A DNA stretch of 64,000 nucleotides from an uncultured Phascolarctobacterium sp. (GCA_947589605.1 CANQBR010000004.1:1-64000); one strand, 5' to 3'; shown: positions 16,384 through 26,578, counted from the stretch's first letter. Program-made: numbers and translations. The notes: a model not told the origin generated them from the letters alone.

Positions 16384-18713
16384 TCCTGCGGGAAAAGATC
16401 TGGGATGTTCTTTCTTACGACAGAGAAAAAGCGGCGCAGCTGGCGGCGGAACTGAACACTTCTCCTCTGGTGACCGGTCTCCTTTTAGAGCGAGGTTTGA
16501 ACGGCAAAGCGGAGATGGCCGACTTTCTCTACGGCAGCCGGCAACCCTTTCACGACCCTTTTTTGATGAAGGGAATGGCTGAGGCTGCCCGGCGTTTGAT
16601 TGTTGCGTTGGAGAAAGGAGAGAAGATCACCGTCTACGGTGACTACGATGTGGACGGCATCACCGCCACCTCTCTGCTTTATCTTTACCTTACGGAGCGA
16701 GGTGGCAAAGTCGACACCTATATACCTTCGCGGCACAGCGAAGGTTACGGCCTGAACGCGGAAGCTTTGCAAAACATCGCAGAGCGGGGCACTGCTCTTC
16801 TCTTGACGGTGGATTGCGGCATCAGCTGCTTTCATGAAGTGGAGCAGGCCCCGAAAAATTTGGATATCATCATCACCGACCACCACACGGTGCCCCCTCT
16901 GCTGCCGCCGGCGTTGTCAGTGATCAATCCCAAGCAGCCCCGTTGTCCTTATCCTTTTAAAGAACTGAGCGGCGTGGGGCTGGCCTTCAAACTCTGCCAA
17001 GCTTTAGAAAAACAGAGAGGCAAAGATCATGCGGCTTTCGAAAAATATACGGAGCTGGCGGCCTTAGGCACGGTGGCGGATATCGTGCCGCTGCAAGGGG
17101 AGAACAGAGAGTTGGTGCGGCGAGGCTTAAAAGCCATGGCGAGCACCGAGCTCATCGGGTTGAAAGCCCTTATGGCAGTCAGCGGCTGCCCGGACAGAGA
17201 CATCACCGCCGAGCACATCTCTTTTGTGTTGGCGCCCAGGATCAACGCAGTAGGCCGTTTGGAGGAAGCGCAGCGAGCGGTGGATCTCTTGACCAGCCGG
17301 GACAGAGCTGAGGCTGAGGAGATCGCTGCCGAACTGAATGCAGAAAATGCTCAGCGGCAAAATATCAGCCGCAGCATCCAAATAGAGGCCGAGGAATTGC
17401 TGGCTAAACAGGAAAAGGTAGAGACCGCCATCATTTTGGCCTCCGAAGAGTGGCACAGCGGTGTCATCGGCATCGTCGCCTCTCATTTGGCGGATAAATA
17501 TCATTTGCCCACTCTTCTCTTCAATATAAAGGACGGAGTGGCCAAGGGCAGTTGTCGCAGCATCCCCGCTCTCGACCTTTATCGGGCCATCGCGGCGGAA
17601 AAAGATCTGCTCACCCAATTAGGAGGGCATCATCAGGCGGCGGGACTGACTCTGCCTCTGGCCAATTTGAAAGAGTTCAAGCGGCGCTTTCTGGCTTATG
17701 TAAAAAATGAACTGAAGCCGGAAGACTACCTGCCGCATCAAACAGTAGATTGCCTTTTGGGTCCCGAAGACGAGATCACGGTGCGGGATCTGGATGCTTT
17801 GACGCTCTTGGAACCCTGCGGCTGCGGCAACCCTACCCCGATCTTTGCTTTCGATGAAGCCGAGTTTTTGTATCCCAAGGCCATGGGCAGAGACGGCAAC
17901 CACTTGAAGGTGCAAGTGCGCAAAGGCAAGCGCAGTTACGACGGTGTGATGTGGAACCGAGGCGACTTGGCCGGGTTGCTCGGCGACAATCCTCTCGGGG
18001 CCGTAGCCTTCGAACCTCATAAAGACGAGTGGCAGGGGACCGTGAAAGTACAACTGCAGCTGCTGGCCGTAAAATTTCCTCTGACGATCTATGATTTGCG
18101 AAGGCGCCCGGAGAGCAAAGAAAAGCTGTTGCGGCAACTTTGTCGCGAAGCAAATGGGGCCACGGTGCTGTTGAGAGAGCCGACGACGGCAGCATTGGGC
18201 CCGGGCACGCGGGTACAAAACTACGAAGAGCTGCAACCCAACCTTTGGGATAGCACTCTGGTGCTCTACGATGTGCCGCCTTTCTCTTTTGCGGTTCTTC
18301 GCAACAGCTTAACTTGCAAACAACGGCAAGTGGTGCTCCTTTATAAAGAAGAAGATTGCAAACGAATTTGGGAAGAAACAGTCCGGCTCTGTCCCACTCG
18401 CAACGAGTTGGTAGCTGCCTACAAAGGTTTGCGAAAAATTTTGCAAGAAAGAGAGCTTTCGTTTGAAGCGGCGGTCGCTGTGTACAGCCCTGCGGCTCTG
18501 GCCGTCTTTAAAGAATTGGGATTGGTGGCGGAAGCCGAAGGTAGGCTGAAACTGGCCTCGACAGAAAAACGGGAGTTGGAAAATTCCGCTCTTTATCGCG
18601 AAGGACTAAAGCGGCGGCAAAAAGCAGCCGCCATATTAAAAGAAGTATGGGAGGGCAGCACCCGAGAATTGAGCAAGGGTCGAACCTTGCACGGGAAGTG
18701 TGATCATGCCTAA
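16380..18713 (+). CDS. recJ: single-stranded-DNA exonuclease RecJ
   Basis: 5'-3' ssDNA exonuclease in recombination and repair. The DHH phosphoesterase motifs are VYGDYDVDGITAT, LTVDCGIS and IITDHHTVP; the DHHA1 domain contains GGHHQAAGLTL. An OB-fold region follows (VQVRKGKRSYDGVMW). 777 residues is the long Firmicute form; the extra ~200 C-terminal residues are a poorly conserved domain. Overlaps lapA by 4 bases and rel by 8. Confidence 0.95.
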   Translation: MILREKIWDVLSYDREKAAQLAAELNTSPLVTGLLLERGLNGKAEMADFLYGSRQPFHDPFLMKGMAEAARRLIVALEKGEKITVYGDYDVDGITATSLLYLYLTERGGKVDTYIPSRHSEGYGLNAEALQNIAERGTALLLTVDCGISCFHEVEQAPKNLDIIITDHHTVPPLLPPALSVINPKQPRCPYPFKELSGVGLAFKLCQALEKQRGKDHAAFEKYTELAALGTVADIVPLQGENRELVRRGLKAMASTELIGLKALMAVSGCPDRDITAEHISFVLAPRINAVGRLEEAQRAVDLLTSRDRAEAEEIAAELNAENAQRQNISRSIQIEAEELLAKQEKVETAIILASEEWHSGVIGIVASHLADKYHLPTLLFNIKDGVAKGSCRSIPALDLYRAIAAEKDLLTQLGGHHQAAGLTLPLANLKEFKRRFLAYVKNELKPEDYLPHQTVDCLLGPEDEITVRDLDALTLLEPCGCGNPTPIFAFDEAEFLYPKAMGRDGNHLKVQVRKGKRSYDGVMWNRGDLAGLLGDNPLGAVAFEPHKDEWQGTVKVQLQLLAVKFPLTIYDLRRRPESKEKLLRQLCREANGATVLLREPTTAALGPGTRVQNYEELQPNLWDSTLVLYDVPPFSFAVLRNSLTCKQRQVVLLYKEEDCKRIWEETVRLCPTRNELVAAYKGLRKILQERELSFEAAVAVYSPAALAVFKELGLVAEAEGRLKLASTEKRELENSALYREGLKRRQKAAAILKEVWEGSTRELSKGRTLHGKCDHA

Positions 18714-20931
18714 TGCGGCTGTAGTGCGCAGTATAGAAGATTTTTACAAGATCGCAGACGAATACCTGTCGCCTCAACAGGTGGCTTTCGTGCGCTCTGC
18801 TTATGAATTGGCGGCGCAGGCTCATGCGGTGCAGGTGCGTAAGTCGGGGGAGCCCTACATCATCCACCCTATAGGCGTGGCCGGCATTTTGGCCAGCCTC
18901 AAATTGGACGATAAAACTTTGGCTGCGGCCTTCCTTCACGATGTGGTGGAAGACACCGATTATACGCTCGACGATATAAAGCAACGCTTCGGCGCCGATG
19001 TGGCCAATTTGGTGGACGGTGTCACCAAGTTGGGAAAGATCGCCTACGTATCCAAAGAAGACAGGCAGATCGAAAGTTACCGCAAAATGTTTTTGGCCAT
19101 GGCCAGAGACATCAGGGTGGTAATGATCAAACTGGCGGATCGGCTCCACAACATGCGGACCATGAGCTACATGCCCGCTCATAAACAGCAGTCTATTTCG
19201 CGGGAGACCCTGGAGATTTATGCTCCTCTGGCTCATCGTTTGGGCATTTATGCCATCAAATGGGAATTGGAAGATCTGGCCTTCCGTTATTTGGAGCCGG
19301 AGCTCTATTACGAACTGGCGGAACAAGTGAAGGTACGGCGGGCTCAGCTGGAGAGCATGGTGAACGAGGCCATGGATACTCTGCGGCAGGCTCTGCAGGC
19401 TGCCAACATCAAGTGCGAGATACAGGGACGGCCCAAAAATTTTTACAGTCTGCACAAAAAAATGGTGCGGGACCACAAACAATTGGGAGAGATCTACGAT
19501 CTGCTGGCCATTCGGGTGTTGGTGGATACGGTGAAAGACTGTTACGGAGCACTGGGCATCGTTCACAGTATGTGGCGGCCCATACCGGGCCGCTTCAAAG
19601 ATTACGTGGCCGTGCCCAAGAGCAACATGTATCAGAGCCTTCACACCACGGTGCTGTCCGGGGCAGGGCAGCCTTTGGAGATACAGATACGCACTTTCGA
19701 GATGCACCGCATCAGCGAGTACGGTATCGCCGCTCATTGGCGTTATAAAGAAAGCGGCTCAAAACCGGCTCAGGGGGCCGACAAAGATTTCGACGCCAAA
19801 CTCAGCTGGCTGCGGCAGCTTTTGGAATGGCATCGAGACATGAACGACAGCAGAGACTTCGTGGACTCGGTGAAGATGGATATCTTTGCCGATGAAGTTT
19901 TTGTCTTCACGCCTCGAGGCGATATCATCGACTTGCCGGTGAACAGTGTGCCCATCGATTTCGCTTACCGCATCCACACCGATGTGGGGAATCACTGTGT
20001 GGGCGCCAAGGTGAACGGACGCATCGTTCCTTTGGACCTGCCTTTGAGCAACGGCGACATCGTGGAAGTCATCACTTCCAAGCAGAGTTCCGGGCCCAGC
20101 AGAGACTGGATCAATATCTGCGGCTCCAGCGATACCCGCAACAAGATCCGCAGCTGGTTCAAAAAAGAACGGCGGGAAGAAAATATCGCCGAAGGCCGGG
20201 AGATGCTGGAGCGGGAAGTCAAACATCTCGGTTATAACAGCAAAGAATTGTGCACCGTCGAGCGCATGAAAGAAGTGGCCGAGAAGCTGCGGCTGGATAC
20301 TGAAGACAATTTGCTGGCGGCTTTGGGTTACGGCGGCGTCGTTTTGAAGACGGTCATCACCAAACTCATAGAAAGTTACAAAGCCGCACAGCAAAGAGAA
20401 CAAACAAAAAATCTTTCGGAGATCTTGGCGGAACTGAAACCCCGCAAGTCTAAGGCCAACGCCAGCCACGGCATCTTGGTGAAGGGAGAGGAAGGCATCC
20501 TTGTCAAGTTGGCTCGCTGCTGCAACCCCATCCCCGGCGATCCTGTGGTGGGCTACATCACCCGCGGCAGCGGCATCTCCGTGCATAGGGCCGACTGCCC
20601 CAACGTTTTGGGCAATAACGGCAACGACAGCGACCGCATGATAGAAGTATCGTGGGATGTGGGCCTCGATGCCGTTTACAAGGTGAACATCATCATCGAC
20701 TCTCAAGACAGAACGGGTCTGATGAGCGATCTGATGAATATCGTCAGCGAAGCGAAGCTGAACATTTTCTCGTTGACTTGCCACACGGATAAGAACCGCC
20801 ATGCCCATACCCACATGGGAGTGGACATCACCGGTCTTGAGCAATTGGAGTATGTGATGAACCGCATCCGCCGCATCAAGGGGATCTTCTCCGTAGAGCG
20901 GGAGTCCATAACGGGAGGCAAGAGCAGATGA
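18706..20931 (+). CDS. rel: bifunctional (p)ppGpp synthetase/hydrolase (Rel)
   Basis: Long RSH protein controlling the stringent response. Domains in order: HD hydrolase (HPIGVAGILASL, FLHDVVEDTDYT), synthetase (KNFYSLHKKM, YDLLAIRVLV, YVAVPKSNMYQSLHTTV), TGS (VFVFTPRGDIIDLP), a conserved Cys region (ARCCNPIPGD) and ACT. The intact HDxxED motif indicates hydrolase activity. 741 residues from ATG 18706, which follows GGGAAG by about 7 bases; a GTG at 18700 is closer to that site and less likely. The stop overlaps dtd. Confidence 0.96.
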   Translation: MPNAAVVRSIEDFYKIADEYLSPQQVAFVRSAYELAAQAHAVQVRKSGEPYIIHPIGVAGILASLKLDDKTLAAAFLHDVVEDTDYTLDDIKQRFGADVANLVDGVTKLGKIAYVSKEDRQIESYRKMFLAMARDIRVVMIKLADRLHNMRTMSYMPAHKQQSISRETLEIYAPLAHRLGIYAIKWELEDLAFRYLEPELYYELAEQVKVRRAQLESMVNEAMDTLRQALQAANIKCEIQGRPKNFYSLHKKMVRDHKQLGEIYDLLAIRVLVDTVKDCYGALGIVHSMWRPIPGRFKDYVAVPKSNMYQSLHTTVLSGAGQPLEIQIRTFEMHRISEYGIAAHWRYKESGSKPAQGADKDFDAKLSWLRQLLEWHRDMNDSRDFVDSVKMDIFADEVFVFTPRGDIIDLPVNSVPIDFAYRIHTDVGNHCVGAKVNGRIVPLDLPLSNGDIVEVITSKQSSGPSRDWINICGSSDTRNKIRSWFKKERREENIAEGREMLEREVKHLGYNSKELCTVERMKEVAEKLRLDTEDNLLAALGYGGVVLKTVITKLIESYKAAQQREQTKNLSEILAELKPRKSKANASHGILVKGEEGILVKLARCCNPIPGDPVVGYITRGSGISVHRADCPNVLGNNGNDSDRMIEVSWDVGLDAVYKVNIIIDSQDRTGLMSDLMNIVSEAKLNIFSLTCHTDKNRHAHTHMGVDITGLEQLEYVMNRIRRIKGIFSVERESITGGKSR

Positions 20932-21392
20932 TAGCTTTGGTGCAGAGGGTGGACAGAGCGAAGGTCGAGGCAGACGGTGCTGTCTGCGGCGCCATCGAAC
21001 GGGGCCTTTTGGTCCTTTTGGGAGTGAAAGCCGACGACGGCGAAGAAGACATCGCTTATGTGACGGACAAAGTGTGCGGCTTACGTATTTTTCCCGACGA
21101 ACAGGGCAAACAGAACTTATCGGTGAAAGATGTGGGCGGCAAGCTGCTGATTGTTTCTCAGTTCACTTTATGCGGTGATGTACGCAAGGGCAAGCGGCCC
21201 AGCTTTGACAGCGCAGCTCGGCCGGAGATCGCAAAAGGATTTTATCTGGACTTCATTCGGCGCTGCCGAGAAAAGGGCTGCGAAGCAGCCACGGGGATCT
21301 TCGGGGCCCACATGCTGGTGGAGCTCACCAACAACGGACCGGTCACCATCATCATAGACAGCGCCGTAAAGACAAAAGGAGGCAAGAGCTAA
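20928..21392 (+). CDS. dtd: D-aminoacyl-tRNA deacylase
   Basis: Removes D-amino acids and glycine mischarged onto tRNA. The 154 residues carry the signature SQFTLCGD and the cross-subunit motif TNNGPVTI near the C-terminus, plus the N-terminal RVDRAKV. It starts in an ATGA overlap with rel, a classic Firmicute rel-dtd pairing, and ends overlapping the next gene. Confidence 0.96.
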   Translation: MIALVQRVDRAKVEADGAVCGAIERGLLVLLGVKADDGEEDIAYVTDKVCGLRIFPDEQGKQNLSVKDVGGKLLIVSQFTLCGDVRKGKRPSFDSAARPEIAKGFYLDFIRRCREKGCEAATGIFGAHMLVELTNNGPVTIIIDSAVKTKGGKS

Positions 21393-22021
21393 TGGAATTA
21401 TATTCGCTGACGGTGGGCATGCTGGCCACCAACTGTTATGTTTTGGTCAATAAAGAAAAGAACGAAGCTATCGTGGTGGACCCGGGCGGCAGCCCCCGAT
21501 CCATTCTGGAGTTTTTGCAAAGCATCGAGCCGGTGAAGGTAGTAGCCATTTTTCTCACACACAGCCACAGCGATCACATCTCTGCGTTGAACGATGTACG
21601 CAAGGCCACCGGCGCCGAAGTTTACATCAGCAGGGAAGATGCGCCGGATCTTCTGGATGCCAACGGCAATCTTTCTTTCTTCGTGGGCACCTCGGTGGAG
21701 TGCGAGGCTGCCGATAAATATTTCGAAGACGGCGCCGAAGTGGAAGCGGCCGGGTTCACTTTCAAAGTACTGGCTACCCCAGGCCACACCGAAGGCGGTG
21801 TTTGCCTTTACGATGCGGCAGACGACATCGCCTTCACCGGCGATACTATTTTCTGCGAATCCATCGGCCGCACCGATCTGCCCGGCGGCAGTTACCGGCA
21901 GATCATAAAGTCCATCAAAGAAAAGATCATGACTCTGCCCGACAAGGTGTGCCTGCTCCCCGGTCACGGGCCCAAAACTTCCGTGGGCTGGGAGAGAAAA
22001 CGCAATCCTTTTTTGCAATAG
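21392..22021 (+). CDS. metallo-beta-lactamase-fold hydrolase (glyoxalase II-like)
   Basis: Binuclear metal hydrolase of 209 residues. Metal motif THSHSDHISAL, then ATPGHTEGGVCLY, FTGDTIF and a C-terminal LLPGHGP supply the ligands. This short form lacks the substrate-binding domain of true glyoxalase II. In Firmicutes it commonly follows rel-dtd (YqgX-like), where the substrate is not established. Its start overlaps the dtd stop. Confidence 0.9.
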   Translation: MELYSLTVGMLATNCYVLVNKEKNEAIVVDPGGSPRSILEFLQSIEPVKVVAIFLTHSHSDHISALNDVRKATGAEVYISREDAPDLLDANGNLSFFVGTSVECEAADKYFEDGAEVEAAGFTFKVLATPGHTEGGVCLYDAADDIAFTGDTIFCESIGRTDLPGGSYRQIIKSIKEKIMTLPDKVCLLPGHGPKTSVGWERKRNPFLQ

Positions 22022-22041
22022 ATTTTTCTCAATGAACGATC

Positions 22042-23118
22042 ATGTTTAAGTATTGGCCGCGCATCCGCACCTCCACAGCTTTTAAATTGGCGGTGACCGC
22101 CTTGGTGAGCATACTGCTCTACCAGACGGCGGCCTTTATGTTGCCCATTTTTCTCTCCGTCGGGCTGGCCTTCGTTCTCTATCCGTTGGTGAACCTCATC
22201 ACCAAGCTCAAGGTGAGCCGCCGCTACTACGTCCATGTGGACCGCATCGTGGCCATCATTATGGCCATTATGGCCTTCTGCGCCCTTTTGGTGTTGGCAG
22301 TGGGCCTTATTTTGTTGCCTCTTTTCGGCCAGATCAACGAACTTTTTCAACGGATGCCCAGTTTAGCTGCCAAGGTTCATAGCGCCGATTGGGAAAATCT
22401 GATCCAATTCGGCGTAGGGAAGCTGCCTAGCAACTTCGACATGCTGTTGGATGATCTGATAAATTGGGGCATGGGCTTCATCGGCAGCGTCCTTCACAAT
22501 CTGGTCCGCTCTTCCATAAACATCGTCAGCAATTTGGTGGGGCTGTTGATCGTGCCCTTTTTGACTTTTTATTTTCTCAAAGACTGGCGGGAGCTGCGGG
22601 CCATGCTCATCAACTTTTTCACCTACGAAGCTCAGCCTAAAGTAGCTCGGGTCGTCGACCGCATCGGCCTCACTCTTTCCGCCTACGTGAACGGCTTGGG
22701 CAAATGCGCTTTGATCAGCGGTTTTTGCATAACCTTGGGCACGGCTATCATCGGCATGGATTTTCCTCTGGTCTTGGGCTTTTGGGCCATCCTCGCAGAG
22801 ACGGTGCCGGTGGTGGGGCCCATGCTGGGAGCGGTGCCGGCCATTTTTATCGCCTTCGGGCAAAGCAGCAGCATGGCCGTGCATGTGGCCCTCTTCTATT
22901 TGATCTATTATCAGATCGATGCCAACTTCATCATGCCCAAGATCATGGGTGAAAAGATCGATCTGCATCCGGTGATCATTCTCCTCAGCCTTTTGATCGG
23001 CGGCAAACTCTTCGGCATTTTGGGCATGATCTTTTCCGTGCCGGTGGCGGTGGTGTACCGAGTGCTGTATAAAGAATTGTGGCACGCCGGCGAGAGCGGC
23101 GAAAAAAATGCGGATTGA
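22042..23118 (+). CDS. AI-2E family (PerM/YhhT-type) membrane transporter
   Basis: Polytopic membrane protein of 358 residues with about eight hydrophobic segments. The family pattern is visible: paired N-terminal helices, a soluble segment (about 100-160) and C-terminal motifs PVVGPMLGAVPAIF, YQIDANFIMPKIMG and HPVIILLSLLIGG. Family members export small molecules such as AI-2 or act in Na+/H+ exchange; the substrate cannot be predicted. It has no clear ribosome site and begins 20 bases after the hydrolase gene. Confidence 0.9.
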   Translation: MFKYWPRIRTSTAFKLAVTALVSILLYQTAAFMLPIFLSVGLAFVLYPLVNLITKLKVSRRYYVHVDRIVAIIMAIMAFCALLVLAVGLILLPLFGQINELFQRMPSLAAKVHSADWENLIQFGVGKLPSNFDMLLDDLINWGMGFIGSVLHNLVRSSINIVSNLVGLLIVPFLTFYFLKDWRELRAMLINFFTYEAQPKVARVVDRIGLTLSAYVNGLGKCALISGFCITLGTAIIGMDFPLVLGFWAILAETVPVVGPMLGAVPAIFIAFGQSSSMAVHVALFYLIYYQIDANFIMPKIMGEKIDLHPVIILLSLLIGGKLFGILGMIFSVPVAVVYRVLYKELWHAGESGEKNAD

Positions 23119-23192
23119 ACCGCCGCAGGCTCACGCTTTTTTCTTCCGTCTTTTACAAAAGGAGCGAAGGAAAAACAGCTGCGGAAAAATTA

Positions 23193-23222
23193 TTGAACAA
23201 GAGACAAAAAATGTGATAGAAT
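23193..23222 (+). promoter_or_regulatory. promoter of hisS-aspS
   Basis: TTGAAC (23193-23198), 18-base spacer, TAGAAT (23217-23222). A leader of about 140 nt follows. It contains hairpin AAAGCGC/GCGCTTT (23236-23258) and palindrome GAGCCCGGGCTC (23336-23347). No T-box motif is present. Confidence 0.6.
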
Positions 23223-23369
23223 TATTGAGTATGTGAAAGCGCTCGCAGCTCGCGCTTTTCGGCGAAGGTTGCGGTGTGCGGCGGCGAGTAAAAATTTTTC
23301 GACAGCGAAAATAATTTTCGACACTTTTTAGGATAGAGCCCGGGCTCGCAGCTCGGCAAGGAGGAACTT

Positions 23370-24650
23370 ATGCTCACAGGTGCTCCCCGGGGTACCAAAG
23401 ATCTTATGCCGGAGGAGAGCGGCTCCTGGCGTCATATAGAAGGTATAATGAAACGGGTGGCCGCAGCCTACGGTTACGGCGAGTTGCGTACGCCCGTCTT
23501 TGAGCACACCGAACTTTTTCAAAGAGGCATAGGCGACACCACCGACGTAGTGGAAAAAGAGATGTATACCTTCGAGGACAGAGGGAAGCGCAGTCTCACT
23601 CTGCGGCCGGAGAACACCGCCTCGGCTGTGCGGGCCTATGTGGAGCACAAAGTTTACGGGCAGGGGGGCACGGCCAGATATTTTTACATCGGGCCCATGT
23701 TTCGTTACGACAGACCTCAGGCCGGCCGCTACAGAGAATTTCATCAGTTCGGTTGCGAAGTGCTGGGCAGCGGCGGCCCCGAAGTTGATGCGGAGCTGAT
23801 CCTTTTGGCCTTGCAGATCTTGCGGGAAGCGGGGCTGAAAGAGCTGACGCTGAAATTGAATTCCGTGGGCTGCCCCAAGTGCCGTCCCATCCTGCGGCAA
23901 AAGCTGAAAGATTTTTACGCTCCCAAATTGGAGCTGCTTTGCGAAGACTGCCGCAACCGTTACGAACGCAACCCGCTGCGTCTTTTAGATTGTAAGACCT
24001 GCGCTCCTCATCGCGAGGGCGCCCCGAATATTTTAGACTGTCTCTGCCCCGAGTGCCGCCGACATTTTGACGGCGTGCAAGAATTGTTACGGGCAGCATC
24101 CGTCGATTTTGTTTTGGACCCCACTCTGGTGCGGGGGCTGGACTATTACACCAAGACCGCTTTCGAAATACAGTACCCGCCCTTGGGCGCTCAAAGCGCA
24201 GTGGCCGGCGGCGGCCGCTACGACGGGTTGGTGGAAGAGATCGGCGGGCCCGCCACACCGGGCAGCGGTTTCGCCATGGGCATAGAGCGGCTCTATCTGG
24301 CCATGGAGAGCCAAGGACTTTTGCCGCAAGTTCAGCCTGTTTATCAAGTGTATGCTGCTGCGCAGGGCGATCAGTTCGGCCCGGCTTTCAAAACGGTGAC
24401 GAAATTGAGGGCCGCTAACATCAAAACGGGGCTGGCCGAAGCAGGCCGCAGCATGAAGGCTCAGTTGAAGGCCGCCAATAAAGCAGGCGCCCGTTTGGTG
24501 CTGATCTTCGGCGAAGAGGAAGCCCAAAGAGGGCAGGTGGTCCTCAAAGATATGGTCACCGGCAGCCAAAGAGAGATCGCCGTTTCGACGGTAACAAATA
24601 CATTACAAAGTATTTTACAAACAGAGGTGGAGCAAGATGAGCAATGCTAA
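23370..24650 (+). CDS. hisS: histidyl-tRNA synthetase
   Basis: Class II aminoacyl-tRNA synthetase. Motif 1 lies in GELRTPVFEHTELF, motif 2 in FRYDRPQAGRYREFHQFGCE, the histidine-specific loops in LVRGLDYYTKTAFEI and GGGRYDGL, and motif 3 in GSGFAMGIERL. The anticodon-binding domain fills the C-terminus (VYAAAQGD...). 426 residues is typical. GCAAGGAGGAAC precedes ATG 23370. The 3' end overlaps aspS by 14 bases, the usual Firmicute hisS-aspS operon. Confidence 0.97.
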   Translation: MLTGAPRGTKDLMPEESGSWRHIEGIMKRVAAAYGYGELRTPVFEHTELFQRGIGDTTDVVEKEMYTFEDRGKRSLTLRPENTASAVRAYVEHKVYGQGGTARYFYIGPMFRYDRPQAGRYREFHQFGCEVLGSGGPEVDAELILLALQILREAGLKELTLKLNSVGCPKCRPILRQKLKDFYAPKLELLCEDCRNRYERNPLRLLDCKTCAPHREGAPNILDCLCPECRRHFDGVQELLRAASVDFVLDPTLVRGLDYYTKTAFEIQYPPLGAQSAVAGGGRYDGLVEEIGGPATPGSGFAMGIERLYLAMESQGLLPQVQPVYQVYAAAQGDQFGPAFKTVTKLRAANIKTGLAEAGRSMKAQLKAANKAGARLVLIFGEEEAQRGQVVLKDMVTGSQREIAVSTVTNTLQSILQTEVEQDEQC

Positions 24651-26433
24651 ACGCAGTCATCACTGCGGAGATCTGCGGCGGCAAGACGCCGGAGCGGCGG
24701 TGGTATTGTGTGGCTGGGTAGCTAAAAGAAGAGACCACGGCGGCCTGATCTTCATCGACATGAGAGACCGCAGCGGCATCGTGCAGGTGGTAGCCGACCC
24801 CGAGACCTCCGGCAGCAGCTTCAAGATCGCCGAGGACATCCGCAATGAGTATGTCATCAAAGTGCTGGGCAAAGTGCGGTTGCGGGACGAAGACACTATC
24901 AACGAAAACCTGTCGACGGGGGAAGTTGAAGTGGTGGCCTCCGAGATCCAAGTGCTGAACAAAGCCAAGACCCCTCCTTTCTACATTCAGGACGGCATCG
25001 ACACCGACGAGAATTTACGGTTGAAATACCGCTATCTCGATCTGCGCCGCCCGGAGATGCAGAAGAACCTGATGCTGAGGCACAAGGTCGCTAAATTGAT
25101 GCGCGACTATTTGGATGAGCACGGCTTCTTGGAGATAGAGACCCCCATGCTCACCAAGAGCACGCCCGAGGGGGCCAGAGATTATTTGGTGCCCAGCCGT
25201 GTGAACCCGGGCAAATTTTACGCATTGCCTCAATCTCCGCAAATTTTCAAACAGCTCCTCATGGTGGCCGGTTACGAGCGCTACTTCCAGATCGTCCGCT
25301 GCTTCAGAGACGAAGACCTGCGGGCGGATCGGCAGCCGGAGTTCACCCAGTTGGATATGGAGATGTCCTTCATGGACGTGGACGAGATCTTGACCCTCAT
25401 CGAGGGCCTCATCGCCCATGTCTTTAAAGGAGCTTTGGGCAAAGAACTGCAGGTGCCTTTTGCCCGCATGACTTGGGACGAGGCCATGGACAAATACGGC
25501 AGCGATAAACCGGACCTGCGTTTTGCCATGCCTCTCTACGATGTAGGAGAAGCAGTGCGCGGTTGCGACTTCCAAGTATTCAACGCAGTGCTGGAGGCCG
25601 GCGGCCAAGTGAAATGCATCAACGTGAAGGGCGATGCCAACATACCCCGCCGCGAGTTGGACGGCTTGGTGAAATTCGTAGGCATTTACGGGGCCAAGGG
25701 CATGGCCTGGCTCCAATTCCCCGAAGAGGGCGGTGTGAAATCTTCCATCGCCAAATTCTTCGGGCCCGAGCACATCGAAGCGTTGAAAAAAGCAGCGGAG
25801 GTGGAGCCGGGCGACCTGCTGCTCTTCGTAGCCGACAGCAAGCGTTCCGTGGTGGCTCAGTCTTTGGGAGCTTTGCGTTTGGAGATGGCGAAGCGCCGCA
25901 AACTCATCGATCCCGACAAACTGGCCTTCACGTGGGTGGTCGACTTCCCCATGTTCGAATACAACGAAGAAGAAAAACGCTGGGACGCTATGCACCATCC
26001 CTTCACTTCTCCCAGAGAAGAAGACCTGCCTTTGCTGCTCACGGAGCCCGGGAAAGTTTATGCCAAAGCTTACGACATGGTGCTGAACGGCACGGAGATC
26101 GGCGGCGGTTCCATTCGTATCCATCGGCGTGATGTGCAGAAGGCCGTTTTCTCCGCCATCGGTCTCAGCGACGAGCAGGCGCAGGAAAAATTCGGCTTCA
26201 TGATGAACGCCTTCGAATACGGTGCGCCTCCTCACGGCGGTCTGGCCTTCGGTCTCGATCGTTTGGTGATGATCATGGCTCAAAGAGATTCTATCAGAGA
26301 CGTGATCGCTTTCCCGAAGACGCAAAGCGCTGCCTGCCTGATGACGCAGGCGCCTAACGAAGTAGATGCCAAGCAACTGAGAGAGCTGCACATCAGACCC
26401 AGCCTCTTGGCAAAAAAAGAAAAAGAAAAATAA
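24637..26433 (+). CDS. aspS: aspartyl-tRNA synthetase
   Basis: Bacterial-type class II synthetase. N-terminal OB-fold anticodon domain (GWVAKRRDHGGLIFIDMRDRSG), motif 1 and flipping loop (FLEIETPMLTKSTPEGARDY), the QSPQ segment (ALPQSPQIFKQ), motif 2 (FRDEDLRADRQPEFTQLD), a GAD insertion (about 280-420), then motif 3 (GLAFGLDRLVMI). 598 residues. Discriminating and non-discriminating forms cannot be told apart here; no gatCAB genes are in the window. Confidence 0.97.
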   Translation: MSNAKRSHHCGDLRRQDAGAAVVLCGWVAKRRDHGGLIFIDMRDRSGIVQVVADPETSGSSFKIAEDIRNEYVIKVLGKVRLRDEDTINENLSTGEVEVVASEIQVLNKAKTPPFYIQDGIDTDENLRLKYRYLDLRRPEMQKNLMLRHKVAKLMRDYLDEHGFLEIETPMLTKSTPEGARDYLVPSRVNPGKFYALPQSPQIFKQLLMVAGYERYFQIVRCFRDEDLRADRQPEFTQLDMEMSFMDVDEILTLIEGLIAHVFKGALGKELQVPFARMTWDEAMDKYGSDKPDLRFAMPLYDVGEAVRGCDFQVFNAVLEAGGQVKCINVKGDANIPRRELDGLVKFVGIYGAKGMAWLQFPEEGGVKSSIAKFFGPEHIEALKKAAEVEPGDLLLFVADSKRSVVAQSLGALRLEMAKRRKLIDPDKLAFTWVVDFPMFEYNEEEKRWDAMHHPFTSPREEDLPLLLTEPGKVYAKAYDMVLNGTEIGGGSIRIHRRDVQKAVFSAIGLSDEQAQEKFGFMMNAFEYGAPPHGGLAFGLDRLVMIMAQRDSIRDVIAFPKTQSAACLMTQAPNEVDAKQLRELHIRPSLLAKKEKEK

Positions 26434-26578
26434 AAAGAGCAAGGGACGAGGGCCCTCGGAAAAAATTTTCGGCTCGTCTTTTTGAACGCAGCGTTCATTT
26501 TTTGCGGTAAGGTCGCAAGAGCCTCGGTCCGCATAAAAAAGAAGAAGCCGAAAGCCGTGGGCGCTTGGGAAAAAGTTG

